Assembly: GCA_004352715.1 (NCBI GenBank)
Contig: SCFE01000081.1
Location: 1-64,000, forward strand
From: Hofstenia miamia
Lineage: Eukaryota; Xenacoelomorpha; Acoela
DNA length: 64,000 nucleotides
Direction: 5' to 3'
Part shown: positions 22,272 through 35,846 of the stretch, piece after piece
Numbering within the stretch: position 1 is the stretch's first letter
How the letters are laid out: every line of letters begins with the position of its first letter
Translations under genes and position numbers: made by a program
The notes under the pieces: generated by a model
Databases searched by the model: none
What the model saw: the letters and a program-made list of their open reading frames with translations, nothing else
Told to the model about the DNA's origin: nothing

Positions 22272-23604
22272 TTAATCAGGACAGTCGAGCGGAAAGGTTC
22301 GTGGAGTGAATGGGGCAACAGAGTTGTGGGATTTTTTCACTGGAGTTGCCTCAGACAGACGAGATCGTTTGATAGCCGGCCGCAATTTTCGATATTCGAT
22401 ATCTTCCATGACTGAATGAGTGCGTTCGACTTCTGCATTGTCATTTCTCCAACCGATCGGCGGTTCCGACAAAGGAAAGATAGAAACTACTCGCCAATCA
22501 GGTGTATCGATTTCATTTAACGCCTGCAAATCAAATGGAGACGGCCCAACAATCGAACTGTCATTTGTGATTTGAAATCTTCGTTTCTTACGTTTCGTTG
22601 TGTCAGTTTCAATGGGATCAAAACGGTGAAGGCGACGTTCATATTTCCGTCGTAAACGAGCAGATACTAATAACGAAGCTGTTTTAGAAGCTAAAAAATT
22701 TTTCTTCTTCCTTAAAGGCTTATATTTCTCTTGAATATCGACAATATCAGTATCCTTCTGCCAGCCAAAACCCTGGACAGTCTTATGAAGAGAAATGTTA
22801 AGAGGAGGCTTGCTACTCAAGATTGGGTGGAAAGTGGGTGACAAATCACTAATAATTTGACGTTGGTGAAGAGACAACATCGCTGTTTCTTGTCGTTTAT
22901 CAACACACAAAATGCATGAAAATGACAAATCATGAGTGCAAGTACGACATTGCAGATTTGATCTTGGAGCAATCTTCGATAACTGTAACCTGTGACTGTC
23001 TAATGATATAATTCTACTACTACGAGTTTTTAACGGACGACTTCTAGCACATGAATCTTCGAATGATTGACTAGGGGTGAACTTATAGCTCCGATTCCGC
23101 ATCAAGTGTTCAGTGTTATCACGGATCTTAAGTTCTAATTCGTCGATTTGTGTTTGCAACCACTTCCAACATGAAGCCAAACGCGCGCGTTCTTCATAAT
23201 AATTCCCGTAGTGATTCTGCGATTCAGGAAGTTCAACATCGCTTTCTCCACCTGAGGATGAATCGGTGATATCAGAGTCAAGGCTCTGTGCATAACGGGA
23301 AAGAGTGGATTTCCAGGCTCGAATACATCCCTTTAAATTACGATGTGATTTATTTTCAAACGAGTTATCTGAAAGAACAGTGTCTGTTAAAATAGGATCA
23401 AGTTCCAGTGCAGAATGGTTGCACAACTGCTGAATCTGTAAATGACGGGTTTTTTCTAAAAGTCGATGGGCTCTTCTGTTTAGATGGCGAACACGCGCAG
23501 AGAGCGAAGTGCCGGGTTTGTTCACTGATGTGCAATCTGCTGACATTTTGTATGATTGGGTTTTTGACGGCATCTTGTTGTTGGCATCTGTTTCACTCGC
23601 GAAA
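22272..23604 (-). CDS. KANSL1: KANSL1/NSL1-like scaffold of the NSL acetyltransferase complex, main coding exon
   Basis: In animals KANSL1 scaffolds the nuclear NSL complex, joining the histone H4 acetyltransferase KAT8/MOF to WDR5 and KANSL2. Numbered in the inferred 509-residue protein, the exon shows: a basic helical region (SLSARVRHLNRRAHRL, 100-115); DSDITDSSSGGESD (175-188), almost identical to vertebrate KANSL1; WKWLQTQIDELELKIR (212-227); a WDR5-binding Win-type motif ARSRPL (252-257); four cysteines CRTC...CILC (285-299); a PEHE domain, the KAT8-binding module, at about 421-480 (DTPDWRVVS); and C-terminal RTFPL. The exon opens after a TTTGTGTTTAG acceptor. The upstream part of the raw open frame (to 23651) is probably intron. 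AATAAA overlaps the stop region. It is about half the vertebrate length. Confidence 0.93.
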
Positions 23605-26600
23605 CTAAACACAAAAATGATATCAAAATAAAAAACGTCATTAGTAATCAATTGTCAGTGCATTTAACTGGAAGACTCCGATTTTCAGTGTTAAAACTAC
23701 ATTTTATTAAAGATTCTATTTAGAACAAAAAATACTCTAAATGAAAATTGCTATCCAAAGATCCAATGAAACAAAAGTTACCAAAATGTAAATCCTAATT
23801 GACAATCAGTCATCATCAATCTCCGTCATAACGCAAACGACCAACTAGACTGTCGTTAGGAAGCTAATACGTATAAATAAGTACCTGTTTCAGAGTAGTA
23901 TAACATAAGCATTCATACACAATGAAAGCATGTTTAATCGACATCATTTGTAAACAATTCCATAGTACGTGCGTAAGATATTTCAAAAGAAAATCATTGG
24001 AATTTTGAAACAGCATTTTAACAAACTCCACTAAACATGATATGAAATAGCGGGTGTTTTATGTGAATATTCTGTACATTTTTAGTGGTTTTCATGAGAT
24101 AAAAACATTTTTTTGAAAAATTTCTGCTCTCCCTTTAAAAAAAGGCGCTTACTTAAATATAATCTGAAACTTTTTTGTGGAAAACCTCAAAAATCAGTGC
24201 ACTTTTTGCAAGATATGATTAGCTTTTGTATAGGTTGCAAAGTATACTGATTTTAGTAAAATAATTGATCCAACCTCGTTAAAATTTTTTAGAACGCGTC
24301 TGTGAACACATAATTTTCAATTTCTAATTTCGTCTGAAAATAAGTACCTGTAGGTTATTGAACACTGGTATGATAGAACCTTAGTATATAAAATTACAAT
24401 GATGTCAAATTCAGATTACAATTCTAGTCTGATGTCAAAGAAATTCGTTGCGTGGCATGATTATTCGCCAAAATTTAATCCAGAAAACCAATTTGTACAG
24501 CTTAGTCACAAAATTTAGGAGAAATTAAACATCAAAAAAGCATTCAAATTACAACATTCATTTCATTATTGATGAATATAATCAAAGTCCCCTTTCAATG
24601 GATTACATGTTTTTTGTTTTCCCTGTTAAAGTATTAAAGTAAAAAAGTTACTGAGAAAATTGTTTAGCAGGCAACTTAGCAAGGCTTTATTTATTCGGTA
24701 AAATAGATTCATATCCTAGTTTTACAGAAAATCGTGACCATGCCCCCTTGAGAAATTAAAAATAAATTACTCTCTAATTAAAATTGTTAAACAATTTCAC
24801 TCGAAAAAAATGGCATTTACATATTGATATTTTTAAGACGTTTTTTATTCAAAAGAGACAATTTTTTTGAAAATAGTTTTTCTAATATGAAAACCTCTAA
24901 AATATATTTTTTATCATAATATTCGATTAAAGATCTGCAATTTCATATGTTAGCTATCTAAAAGGTGGCGGCGACAATTTACGTAGGTGTTATTTTTAAG
25001 AGTCTTAAAACAGTTTTATAGAGAAAATGATTCCTAAAACCTGCCAATCATTTCAGAAAATACTTCGATAATGATTTTAAAAAACATTGACATTTTAGTG
25101 AAAAGATAAAAAGGAAACAAATATTTTGCAATTATTTAATTTCCAACCGTTGATGTTCGAATTTTCAAGACATCGGTAACGATGAAAAGATGTGAAATAA
25201 TGGATCTAGAATATATTTTAGTAACTAACAACATGAGAAAACTGGCAATATTGAAATTTCAATGCTAATGTGAATTTGATTTGCTAAAAGGAATTGCGAT
25301 TTTCAGAAACTCCTATAAAGAATTAAATTGCGCAATATACACAGGCACTAGTTTTCTTTCGGCGAAAATATGTGCATTAACTTTAATTAGGTTTTTTGAC
25401 GTACTCCAGGTGGAAATGGTAAATATTTAATACGAGGAAAAAGAAAATGTTTACACTTTTCTAACAAGTAAAAATTAATATAAATTTCAAGAAATTTGTA
25501 AGCAACACGAAATTCAATATAGCTTCCACAATTCAATAATTCTATTGGTGAAGAAAATAAATAGCATGTGTAAAATAGCTACGCTTCATGCGACATCTAC
25601 CGACAAAATCCGCAATGAAGAATTGAAATGCCAAATAGAATATGACAAATGCAAATTATTGTAAAGCATGGCTAATTATTTTTAAATTGCTTTTCCTACT
25701 TTTTGTCAGTTCTAGATTCTGTAGAACTTAACCATTTTACATTAATTCTTATGTTGTACTACGCTTAATAGGTTGCAAAAATTATCAAACACTGTTATGG
25801 GATACCAAGCAACAAGGGAGGCCCTTGAAAATTTTGGACGGAGTAAAAAAGGGGGGAGGTTCAAAAAAGTTTTTCTTTAAAATATGAACTAAATATTTAT
25901 TTACAATTTATGCAAAATTTCATTTTATCTAACAGTATACTCTTGAAAGTTTCTGTTTTACATGAGATGATTCAGGGAAATCGAAATCGCTTTTTACAAT
26001 ATGAGTTTTCATCTTTGAATTTTCAAATACGTGGTCTGCAATTTCACATCTTGTTAATATTGATTTTAAAAAAATAACCCCACACTCCCCCCTAAATTCA
26101 GAGTTTAACCCTAAACTACCCATTGTATCTTTAAAGACACAAATCATTTTGTCCACATTTTATAAACAATTTTCTTCAAACCTATTAGGAAATTGGGGAA
26201 CCCTGGGATTCTGACACATCTATGGGTAAGTATGATTTTTTGTTATGGTGAAAATATGTGATAAAAATTATTTCTGTTCATGAAGTATATGAAAATACGA
26301 ACATTTTTTCTATGGAAACCCAATCTTTTCCATACCTAGTGTTCAGTAATAAAGCGGTATAAAAATTGCTAGTAGTTCGAAAACCTATTTAAGAAACAGA
26401 AATTAAATTCACTCTAAAAAGACCTACTGATGAATACAACTATAAATAATTAGTAATCACTTAAAATTCCAAATTGACGAATTATAAATTGTAACTAGTA
26501 TTCAAAATACCCAATAGAAAACTAATAGAATATTTAATGGCATCTAGCTAAACTAAAATTGAATGTTATGTTAACGAGCACATTATTTTTAATGCAACCC

Positions 26601-27822
26601 AAAGACTGTTCAAGAAAAAATTAAAAAATCCTTCGGAGGAAAACACATAAAATAAAAGAACTAATTATAAAATTTTATAATATAAATATAGCAAGAAATA
26701 AGTAATTAGTCCAAATTATATTCCCTACGTATTATGGATAGGCTAGAATTGGACTAATAAAGCCAGTATACAGATAGGCAGCCTTATGAAAAATGTGTGT
26801 TAATATTATAATATGTCTAGAAAAAATGGGTTTTAATCGAAAAAATGTGACATAGATAAGTATTAGAAAGTGATGATACTAAACACAAGCGTCACGGAGC
26901 AACATAAGAAAATTTACTTCATATATGCTATTAACAAAACAAAGAATTGGAATGATTTCATATTTTACGTTATTGTAATGCAACCAAATTCATTCCATTG
27001 CCATTAATAAAAATTGGGAAAGAAAGCGCAGGTGAAATAAATTCAAAATGTTGGGGAATACGAACTAATGGAGAATGCGAGAGGAAGACGTTGACCGAAC
27101 GTGCAAGCGAATGAATTGAACATAGACGGGATATGATAAATGTTCCAGGACTATGCTAATCGTTAATAATAACTGCCATGTAATAAACCTCAATGACTCA
27201 GCAATCAGGAATATCAGATGCAACGTATACATATTCGCTTGCAAGGGAAACCGTATCATCCCCAAATAGACGATATAAGATTAACTAATGTCTTTGAAAA
27301 CATAAGTTAGTAAGTTCTGAAGAATATACTTTACTGTTGAAAATAAATCTCTCGAATGCAAGGATTAACGCTTGTCAGATGCAAAGAGAAACACCTTTGA
27401 GCCTGGGGTCCATTCACTTATTTACCACAAACATTCTGAATGCATTTTAATATTTTTCGCAAAGAAAACTTTACTGCAGTAATACATCACCCAGAGAAGA
27501 GCAATTTGGGTAGAGATGAATTGGAATAAAAACTTATTGGTGTTCTAAGTTGCTTCGAAACCGAAGTGTTAAATAATGGATTTATGTATAACGACACTGG
27601 TGTCAATCAGGATTTTAGAATTGCTGCCACACTGTACTAAAATATGAAATTACTTGCGTTATTGTCATAGTACTGCAATTATTTAATAAAATCGGATAAT
27701 CGACGATACCGGACAGCTTGACACAGACAAGATTCATTAATGTCAATTTATGGTTTCACAGGATGAAGTAGGTTTCGCATTTAAAATTTGAGTGGTGACA
27801 AATATTAAATTGTGGAACTTAC
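23605..27822 (-). other. Inferred intron of the KANSL1-like gene, 4.2 kb
   Basis: Bounded by GTAAGT at 27822-27817 and TTTGTGTTTAG ending at 23605, minus strand. It holds only AT-rich DNA; small frames inside (25929-26156, 27065-27265) show no domain and are not supported. Confidence 0.65.
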
Positions 27823-28024
27823 GTTGAAAGTAAGCTCTGTTGGTTGATTCCATGGTCGATGTTGGGTAGAAGTGAGTGAAGACGCGATTTGAAGCCATTC
27901 GATCCATTGCATACGCTGGAGAGGACGGGTTTGATGAGTGAGTCGCAGCCTTTGGGCGGCGGAAGCGAGGAGATTGGAGGAGGCATAGCAGCAAGACGGA
28001 GCAGTAGGGCACACTTCATCTGAC
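27823..28024 (-). CDS. KANSL1: KANSL1-like gene, upstream coding exon (inferred)
   Basis: This 202-nt block is far richer in G+C than its surroundings and is bounded on the minus strand by a good acceptor (CTGTTTCACATTTAG) and a consensus donor (GTAAGT). All three frames are nearly open, but only one splices in phase to the main exon: it leaves two bases, which complete a threonine codon with the first base of the next exon. The other two would give a stop or the wrong frame. In that frame an ATG at 28019 starts MKCALLLRLAAMPPPISSL, giving 66 residues ending NIDHGINQQSLLST. No known domain is recognised in them. The exon is well supported; its membership of this gene is inference. Confidence 0.7.
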
Positions 28025-31000
28025 CTAAATGTGAAACAGATTTCATATCGGTATTTTTAGACGAATATATTTCAAAAATGAATTAAATGTAACATACAAC
28101 CAACATAAAATTCAAAATAAAAATTGGCTGTTTAACTGATGATTGTAACATTTGGGTTTAAAACTTTATTTTAACACAATGAATACAAATAACAAATCTA
28201 TAACAAAAAAATGCAAAAAAAATATTTACACAAACGTTTGGTTTAATTGAGAACGGCTGCTTCCGTTACTTAGAAGAATGGCTTTTGCCTAATTAACAAA
28301 ATTCAGAGACTCTAAGCTTCATTATTTTTCTTGAGAAATATAAAGACACTCTGCAAGCACTTTAAGTTTAAAATAGAACGCATTGTCTTTGATTAGGAAA
28401 GGTGCACATGTAAGCACGATCTCATCGGTTTATTAGTCATCTTGATGAAATTTCAAAGGGATTTAGATTTTGCTTTGACAATTATGTATTGCAAAATTCT
28501 CTAAACCCAAAAAATTTACCTAAGCTATTACGTAGTTACTAAATACACTGAATTCAATATATTAATACAGTGCTTGAATGCTATGTAACTGGATTTTCAG
28601 ATTTTACAAAAACTATCGGAAATGTTTGTGTACTAAAATCAATTTAAAGAAACAGAATGTCATTGTTTAAGATCGCAATCTTAACCTTTGCAAATTTGAA
28701 GGAAAGCATATATGAATAAAATCCAATGTTGCAAATAAAGGATATTTAAACGTAACAAAGATTTTCTTTGTTTCCGACCACTGGGTTAAGCTTCACTTGT
28801 AGAGCTAGCTACTGAACTTCAAGTTTGTAATAAACCGCTTGAGGAACTATTCAAAAGTAGATCACTTATCAGAAATGCTGAAATTTGAAGGAATGTGGTG
28901 TCAGGCAAATTAATGAGCTTCAAAGGTAAGTGTACAAAAATTATTCACCGCCCAATCTTTTTAAAATGTACAGACAAAAAGAATAATAGTCCGCGTTTCT
29001 CGGTGATGAAACGTCTTGAAGAATTAGAAAAAAACAGTTCTTCTTCTTAATTTTTTATAATGATAAACAATATGGCAAGAAATAGAATCTAAATATTTTT
29101 AACAAATATTTTTTGGAGAGTTTGAGCCTCTAGCATGAATGAGCGATTGTCAATCATACTGTTTTTCAAGTATACGACTTGGAATAGATTCAAATAGGAA
29201 AAATGTTGCATAAATCAGATGCACTTTAAAATGTTTAAAATCAATTAGCGCTGGTTCATTGAGTGCAAGGAGATTGATAAACTTTGTTTAATAAAGCAAT
29301 GACATTTAAAATATTTTAAGCTTCGAAATGTTACAATAAAAATGAGATAACAGGAATCTAAAAGCCACACTGTTTTCTAAGACTAGGTACCGGCAATATA
29401 TAGAAACAATATCGATATTGCGATAATTCCTCGAAAACCATTTTTCAAGCTTTCAAACTCATTATTAGGACTAAAGCCGAAATTTTTTATGCTGGCAGTA
29501 ACGTAACAGAAGATATTATTTTAAACTACAAAATGCAGATATTTTCTATATACACTCAAGGAAACAATACAAATTTTCTGGTCAAAAACACAAAAAACAT
29601 GAAAAGTGAGTTTATGGGCATTCTCAAAATATGCCAATTATGAAAAAAATTGTTGAACATGTTTAATTAAAAATTGTTCATGGTCACAAATAAATCTACT
29701 GGCGTTAATAATGTCTACACACTACAACGTCAAAATAAAGATTGATAGTTAAGAATTACTTAAGTTTATGAAGTTTTAAAGTTTGCGCTCGATGACTGAA
29801 TCCCTTCAATGCGCATGGAATTTATACTGAAAACAAATCATTTAGCTAATGGAAAATGGTCATCCTTTATCTTTCATATTAAGTTAATTTGTAGTAAACA
29901 ACTGTATCTAAAATCCCATGATATTAGTTAATACAAAACTCCAAAATTTTGAAATTATAGCTTCAATTATCCTTGAACTTGTTCGGGTATTTAATTTCTA
30001 TATGGAAATGCATTGCCAATATTTCTTGAAATTAATTACTTCATGTAGTGTTCTTCCATCTTAATCACTAATCAGCATTTTCACTAATAAGTTATAAAAA
30101 TCTTTTTTTTTGGTTACCAGTAACAGGAAAAATATTAGTCAGTTGGAAACAGAAAATTTGGTTTCATTATAAAAATAGAAATCTAGATGACAGTTGAATC
30201 TTGGCTTTCTGTAGTACATTTATTCAGGAGTGAAAAATTGCGGTAAAACAAATTTTAAGCAAAAATGTTTTTTGAAGTATTACTGTTTATGTATTTATAT
30301 TTACATATTATGAATATGCATATTTAATTCACCTCGCTATAGTAGATTCACATGAATATGCGTGCGAAAAAAATGGATATGTATTTGCATTAGGTTCTCC
30401 TATAGAGACATCGAATCGATAGAAATAAGGCATTTTCTATGTGTCTATCTCTTAGAGTATAACACCAATTAGTTGAAATAAGAAAGACGTTAAACTTGTT
30501 AAAGAATTCACAATACTTCATTTAAATGAAAAACTTTTAGGGAAACAACTGAGTCATAGTGAGGAAATCCCCATAAAGGCTATTAAAAAGCTACTAGGTC
30601 AAAATTGACTTTTCAAATGGCAAAAAAAAAATTAAAAGCATGCGCCTTAATAAAAATTGTAAAAATTAAAAATCTATGCAAAAGAGTATTTTGCCCTGTT
30701 GACAACGGTAGCGAAACATTTTAACTTAAAGAATTTCTCAACTACAATGAATTTGCGATTTTAAATTGGTTTAATTTTTTTTTAATTTTCTTTCTTTGAA
30801 TAAAAATGTAGGCAAAGTCAATCGACAAATGATTTTTAACTTTCTCTTATTTCCGAAACTAAACTGTTTAAGATTATATCAACAAATGATTTATGAGGTT
30901 ATTCACAAAAACCTTTAGGTTGATATTTGTACACATGAAAGCTAGTATTTCTAAGACTACCATTATTCGTAGGAGGAGAAAATTTTTGAAAAAGAGTTTC

Positions 31001-33765
31001 TATTTTATGAAAAAAACACTAAAAACTTATTTTCTACTACAATGTTCACATTCATATAGTTCTTAGATAATTTTTTTAAAAGGAGGGGGTGCAGCTGTCC
31101 CCTTACCCCCTATCGCCTGACGACGATATAGATAAATGTATGTCATATTTCAATCTATTAAAATAAACATTCACAATGTTTACTAATCTCTAATTGGAAT
31201 ACAAACCCAGGGTGGGGCTTGTTTGATTTACCTAGAAGTTGAGCTTAATATTTTTATTCAACAAATATAGTTGATAGAAGTAAGCATAAAAATTCCTTTG
31301 CAGCGCTTTGTGATTTGGCAAAATAATTTGACATATTTGGATTTTGTTACTCGCTTCTGATACATCTAAATGTAATATCATCTACAATTTTAGTAGTTTT
31401 TGTTGTAGACCTTCCTTTCGAAGAAATTTTAAGTGTGTAGGTTTGAATAAGAACTGTTGGAAAACTACATCTGTGAAATCCGTTTTCTTGGGGCTAGGTG
31501 GAAAAAGGATTTGAATTGAATTAAATGTATTTCTTAAAGATTGAATTCAAAGATCGTGTGTTGTTTTAACTGGAGCCTATAGGAAAATGAAATTAACTGA
31601 ATGTGTGTCTTTCGAAATGGTATGCAAGAAGGAAAAGTTATTGAGATGCAATAGCAATGTACTATTACGTTGATTGATGTTTCTTTGACAAAATCCATGT
31701 TTAAAACTTAAAGCGGAATTTTCCATTCCTATGCAACTCTTAAAAGACGATCCAAATGATATAGGTTTCATGTATTGTTGTAGCGCTATTAAATAACGTC
31801 TAGAGCTGTACTTAAAGTGTGAATTGAAGAAAGAGGCAAAACAAACACTAAAAGTTAACGCGACAAGCGTCAAGACAACTGAGTAAATTCCGTAAGACAA
31901 AAATGCAAATTTAAGTGAAGCAGAACAATAATAAAGATTGGTATTCTAATATAGTTAGAAATTGTGAAAAAGACTTTACTTATCAGCACTTTAACATCCA
32001 TTTCATTCTAAGAAAGCCACTGAAATGGAGTTATAAATTAAAGTCAACAGAATGCGTTGGCTTTTAACTTTTGTATTGGATTTCAAAGGATTTAAATAAA
32101 ATGTAAAAGGACACATCAAACGCTAGTTGTTTACAGTTTCATTTTTTGGAAAACTTCTGGTAATGGATATTACAATTAAATGATGAGATGTTTTAAATAC
32201 AGATTAGCATAACTCATTCTACCTTTCAAACAGCCAATTAAACTCTAGATATGTACATTTTTACTGCTAATGCAAAACTGTTTTATGCAAAATTTAACTA
32301 CTACAACACAAACATTGGCATCTGCGTGATAAGTAGCAATTTCGACAAACCAATAAATTTGTTTGAATGGGGTTACAGTACATTACAAAAATGTATATTG
32401 TATTATATGCAATCTCAATTGGTGGTCTCTTGCATTGCAAATTTTTTATCGATCAAAGCATTTTTCAAATCCTCAAATTCTTTTAAGAATTATCAAATCT
32501 ATGAACAAGATGAGTCAAACACAATGACTTTTTGTAATGAGTGTCATGAGTACAGGTGCTGTATTACTGAAGCGACCATTTTTAATTAGATCATTGAACT
32601 TTGAGAATTCAATTGGTCAATACTTCTGAGGAGTTTGTTTACAAATAACTATTCTCACAAGTTGTAAATGTTAACCAACGCGAAATCGGTTCGATAAAAT
32701 GTATAAGCACTTGTGTAACTGCGATTAATGAAGCCCATTTAATAAAAACGAAACAGGTTTAGAACTGGTTTTCGTAAATGAGTAACCAAATTGTACAGAT
32801 TTCCACAATTATCTGTACTATACATCTACTATTTACAAGTCAAGTTTATAACAACGGCGTCAATTCTGATTTACGCTGTATAAAAAATTGACGACTGTTT
32901 TTTTAATGATCATTTAAAATCTCTTTCTAACTTTTTAAATAATCCAAAGTTTTTTAGAAAAAAATTATAAATAAAGAAAAATCCGAATAAAATTAAAAAA
33001 TAAAATAAATCTGATTTTTTTATTTAAATCGGATTTTTTATCTAAATTTCAATTTTACCCCGACAATCTTCCAAGGTAGCAAATATTAGAAATCCTTTAG
33101 ATACTACTATTTTTGAAATACAATCATTTAAATCAATTTTAAATAAAAAACATGCAAAACAACATTTCAAAGCTTGCCAATTCATTCCAATATCACGGCA
33201 ATGACTTCAAAACCATTGGAATACACTACTTGTATCTCTTTTAGTGTACTTGTTTAAAATCAATAATTGAACTAATACTGTGCTTTGATTTAAATCATGA
33301 TTAAAATCGCCTAACACTGGTGGTCATTGCTTTCTTTTTAAGAAATGCCAATAGAAAACTCTTAGGCCTATCAAGCGCATGCAATGCACATAGCGTAGCG
33401 ATGATCGCATGTAATGTAGGTGGTATCTTGTTCATAGATAACCTCTTACCCCACATCCTGCTACACCTTCACCATTTCATGAAGCCATTCGTATATATTT
33501 TGTAGACATTAATTATGTAAACGAAATTTAAAATCAATTTTGTTATACGTACACAGAAATATATGAATTTCTACTTAATAATAAGTGCGTTTAAGTGCAA
33601 CCACCAAAACAGTTCGTTCTTGTCCAAGTTGAAATTTGGACTATTCAAGCAGCTTGTATATGAGTTTGTTTTAAAAACAAAAGTACGAATGTTTTCAACT
33701 GTGTCGAACTTGCATGGCAATCACTCTGAAATTATTATGGATTCCATCGGGAAATAGTATAGTAA

Positions 33766-34312
33766 GTGGTAACTAGAGATGTGCGCGGAATGGTAAACGG
33801 CGGTACCCCGCGGTGACACAACATGCAGTAAATTGTGAATTATGGGAAAACTAATATTGGAAATACTATTTTAAGAAAAATATAAATATAATAAAACAGT
33901 ATACATTAGGGGACGGTAATACACTTCATGCATTCGAAACATACATCCAACATTGAGCACCTACACAAACGTTCACACAAACATTGATTATATTAATATA
34001 TATTGTATATATTAATTTGCAGTTAAATATTTGTTTATATTTTATTTTTCTTTTGTCACGTGTTAGTTTGTAGATTTTTGATTATAGTGAGCAATAAATT
34101 TGCTTTGACTCTTATATATTAATAGAATTTTTAATCTAGATGAGATGAAGATAATGCTTAGCAGTAAAACTATTAATTATTGCTAATCGTGGAAACGTTT
34201 GAACCATTGCGTTATACCGCTGTGAGTTTCATATTTCTGAGGCGGTGGCAAAATGATGTTGCAGTGCATCAAGTTTTACAAAATGTCTACCGCGCATATC
34301 TCTACTGGTAAC
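33766..34312. mobile_element. Non-autonomous hAT element with 8-bp target duplication
   Basis: Terminal inverted repeats TAGAGATGTGCGCGG (33774) and CCGCGCATATCTCTA (ending 34304) differ at a single position. The flanking 8-mers GTGGTAAC and CTGGTAAC agree at seven of eight bases, the 8-bp duplication expected of hAT transposons. No transposase is present. A LINE tail is nested inside. Confidence 0.87.
33895..34113 (+). mobile_element. 5'-truncated LINE tail nested in the hAT element
   Basis: Starts at TACATTAGGGGACGGTAATA and ends CAATAAATTTGCTTTGACTC. It matches 15715-15905 over its whole length with small changes. Because it lies inside the hAT ends, it inserted after the hAT element. Confidence 0.85.
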
Positions 34313-35846
34313 ATCATCTCTTCCACTGTTATAAAGATCTTTATTCGTGAGGCAGGCTTGTAGTTCAAATTAAAAAAATCACTCTCAGAATTGCTCTTAC
34401 CATTATCATTGATCTCATTGACCTAACATATAAATTCTCTTAAGATAAGATTCCCTGAGAACTGTCTCGCTACTGCAAACATACATTTAAATATTAAACA
34501 AAAGCAAAAATCAATGAAACAGAAAACATCTAAAACAATATCTTTTGAGATTGTAGACAAATGGCTGGATGCAGTTTTGTTATATTATGAAGAACAAATT
34601 TACAATGATTTTGGGTAGTTGTGAAATAGTTTAAAAATGCCAAAAGAGGTTTTGGAACGCCACACATAACAAAATATTGATTTTTTCATGCCATGGTTGA
34701 TTTTTTCATTGCAAATTCAATTTTGTTTTGAATTTTGAAATTAGTTCAAGATCAAACAAATTTTGTAAAAACACGTTTTGCCGATCTGAGCTTCCTCGGG
34801 AAACTTACTGATATGCTAGGTTGCATTGAATAGGTTTTAAATGGTTCTAAATTGAATTGGGTTTACAAACACTATAAAATGTTTGAATTCACTCCATAAA
34901 TATAAACCTAATAAAGACCAGAACCAATCATTAATTGAAATAATTGTTATTATTTTCACTTTTGTTAGAGGTAGCATTTTGAAAAAAAAAATTTTAAATG
35001 TCAGATTCTGCAAAAAAGGCCTTGGTTATAAATGTAGGTACTGCAAAATAAGTTAGTTTTTCTTAAAAATAGAGCTCTGTTATAGTTGAGAGTTTTCAAT
35101 CACAAATCATGAACCTTGTACTATTCCTGGGGAACCACTGACGGTCTATTTCAAAATACTGATTGCATGAAAGCATAATGAAGCAACCGCATTGATTTAT
35201 GGTTTAGAGCTTTCAGTTAGTCAAGAAGAAATATTTTGAATATTTTATGCATCTAAATCAATAATTAAGTAAACACTTTAGAATAGTAGACAGCCGGCTT
35301 AGCAATTATAACTTTGTTACAGCACTTCCCAATCCCAAGCAACATCACTAGACTGGAATAGTAGTCGTAATGGGGAACAGCCGGATAAGCAATTTTGGAG
35401 TTTTCGAATTTTATTTAGAAAAAAATCTCGGATTCTTTGACCATATATAAATGAGATTTTCGAGATATAAAAAGTTTTGAACAACTAAAAAAATGTCTAG
35501 AATTAGACATTGTTATATAGATTGCAAGGCTAGGCTAGCCAAAAAAATCAAAACTTTTTAAAACATTTTACTGTTGTATTAGAAACGAAGGAAGGTCATT
35601 AATTTCTATTAAGAATTTTAAGTACCAATTGTAGGCATTTCAATGCATAAACAATTTTTTGTTTTAAGTGTTGTTAAATTTCTTTGATAATTAATTTAAA
35701 TATTCCTTATGCGCATACTATACATCACATTAACATTTTTCAAAATTGCTTTTACACTGATGGAAATGGCGGTAATTGATACTTCAGCATAATCAAAACT
35801 GTAAAAAAATTGTTTAAAATTTAAAAATAAAATAATTTTGACTTAC

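Larger units (their letters stand above)
28025..35846 (-). other. Inferred first intron of the KANSL1-like gene, 7.8 kb
   Basis: Runs from a GTAAGT donor at 35846 to the acceptor at 28025 on the minus strand. It contains an hAT element with a nested LINE tail (33766-34312). Two frames of about 110 codons (31900-31577 minus; 32251-32589 plus) look like chance frames in AT-rich DNA. Confidence 0.45.

Noticed and set aside
23605-23651. Upstream methionine of the KANSL1-like open frame (start at 23651)
   Set aside because: The stretch is pyrimidine-rich, ends in a good TTTGTGTTTAG acceptor and encodes a hydrophobic run unlike the family; it reads as intron end.
26705-26760. Inverted ATTAGTCCAA/TTGGACTAAT pair
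   Set aside because: Only 10 bp and no flanking duplication; too weak to call an element.
27743-28012. Alternative frames of the 28024-27823 exon
   Set aside because: They leave the wrong phase for the main exon or run into a stop after splicing.
31577-32589. Two frames of about 110 codons in the inferred KANSL1 intron
   Set aside because: Opposite strands, AT-driven composition, no domains and no splice support.
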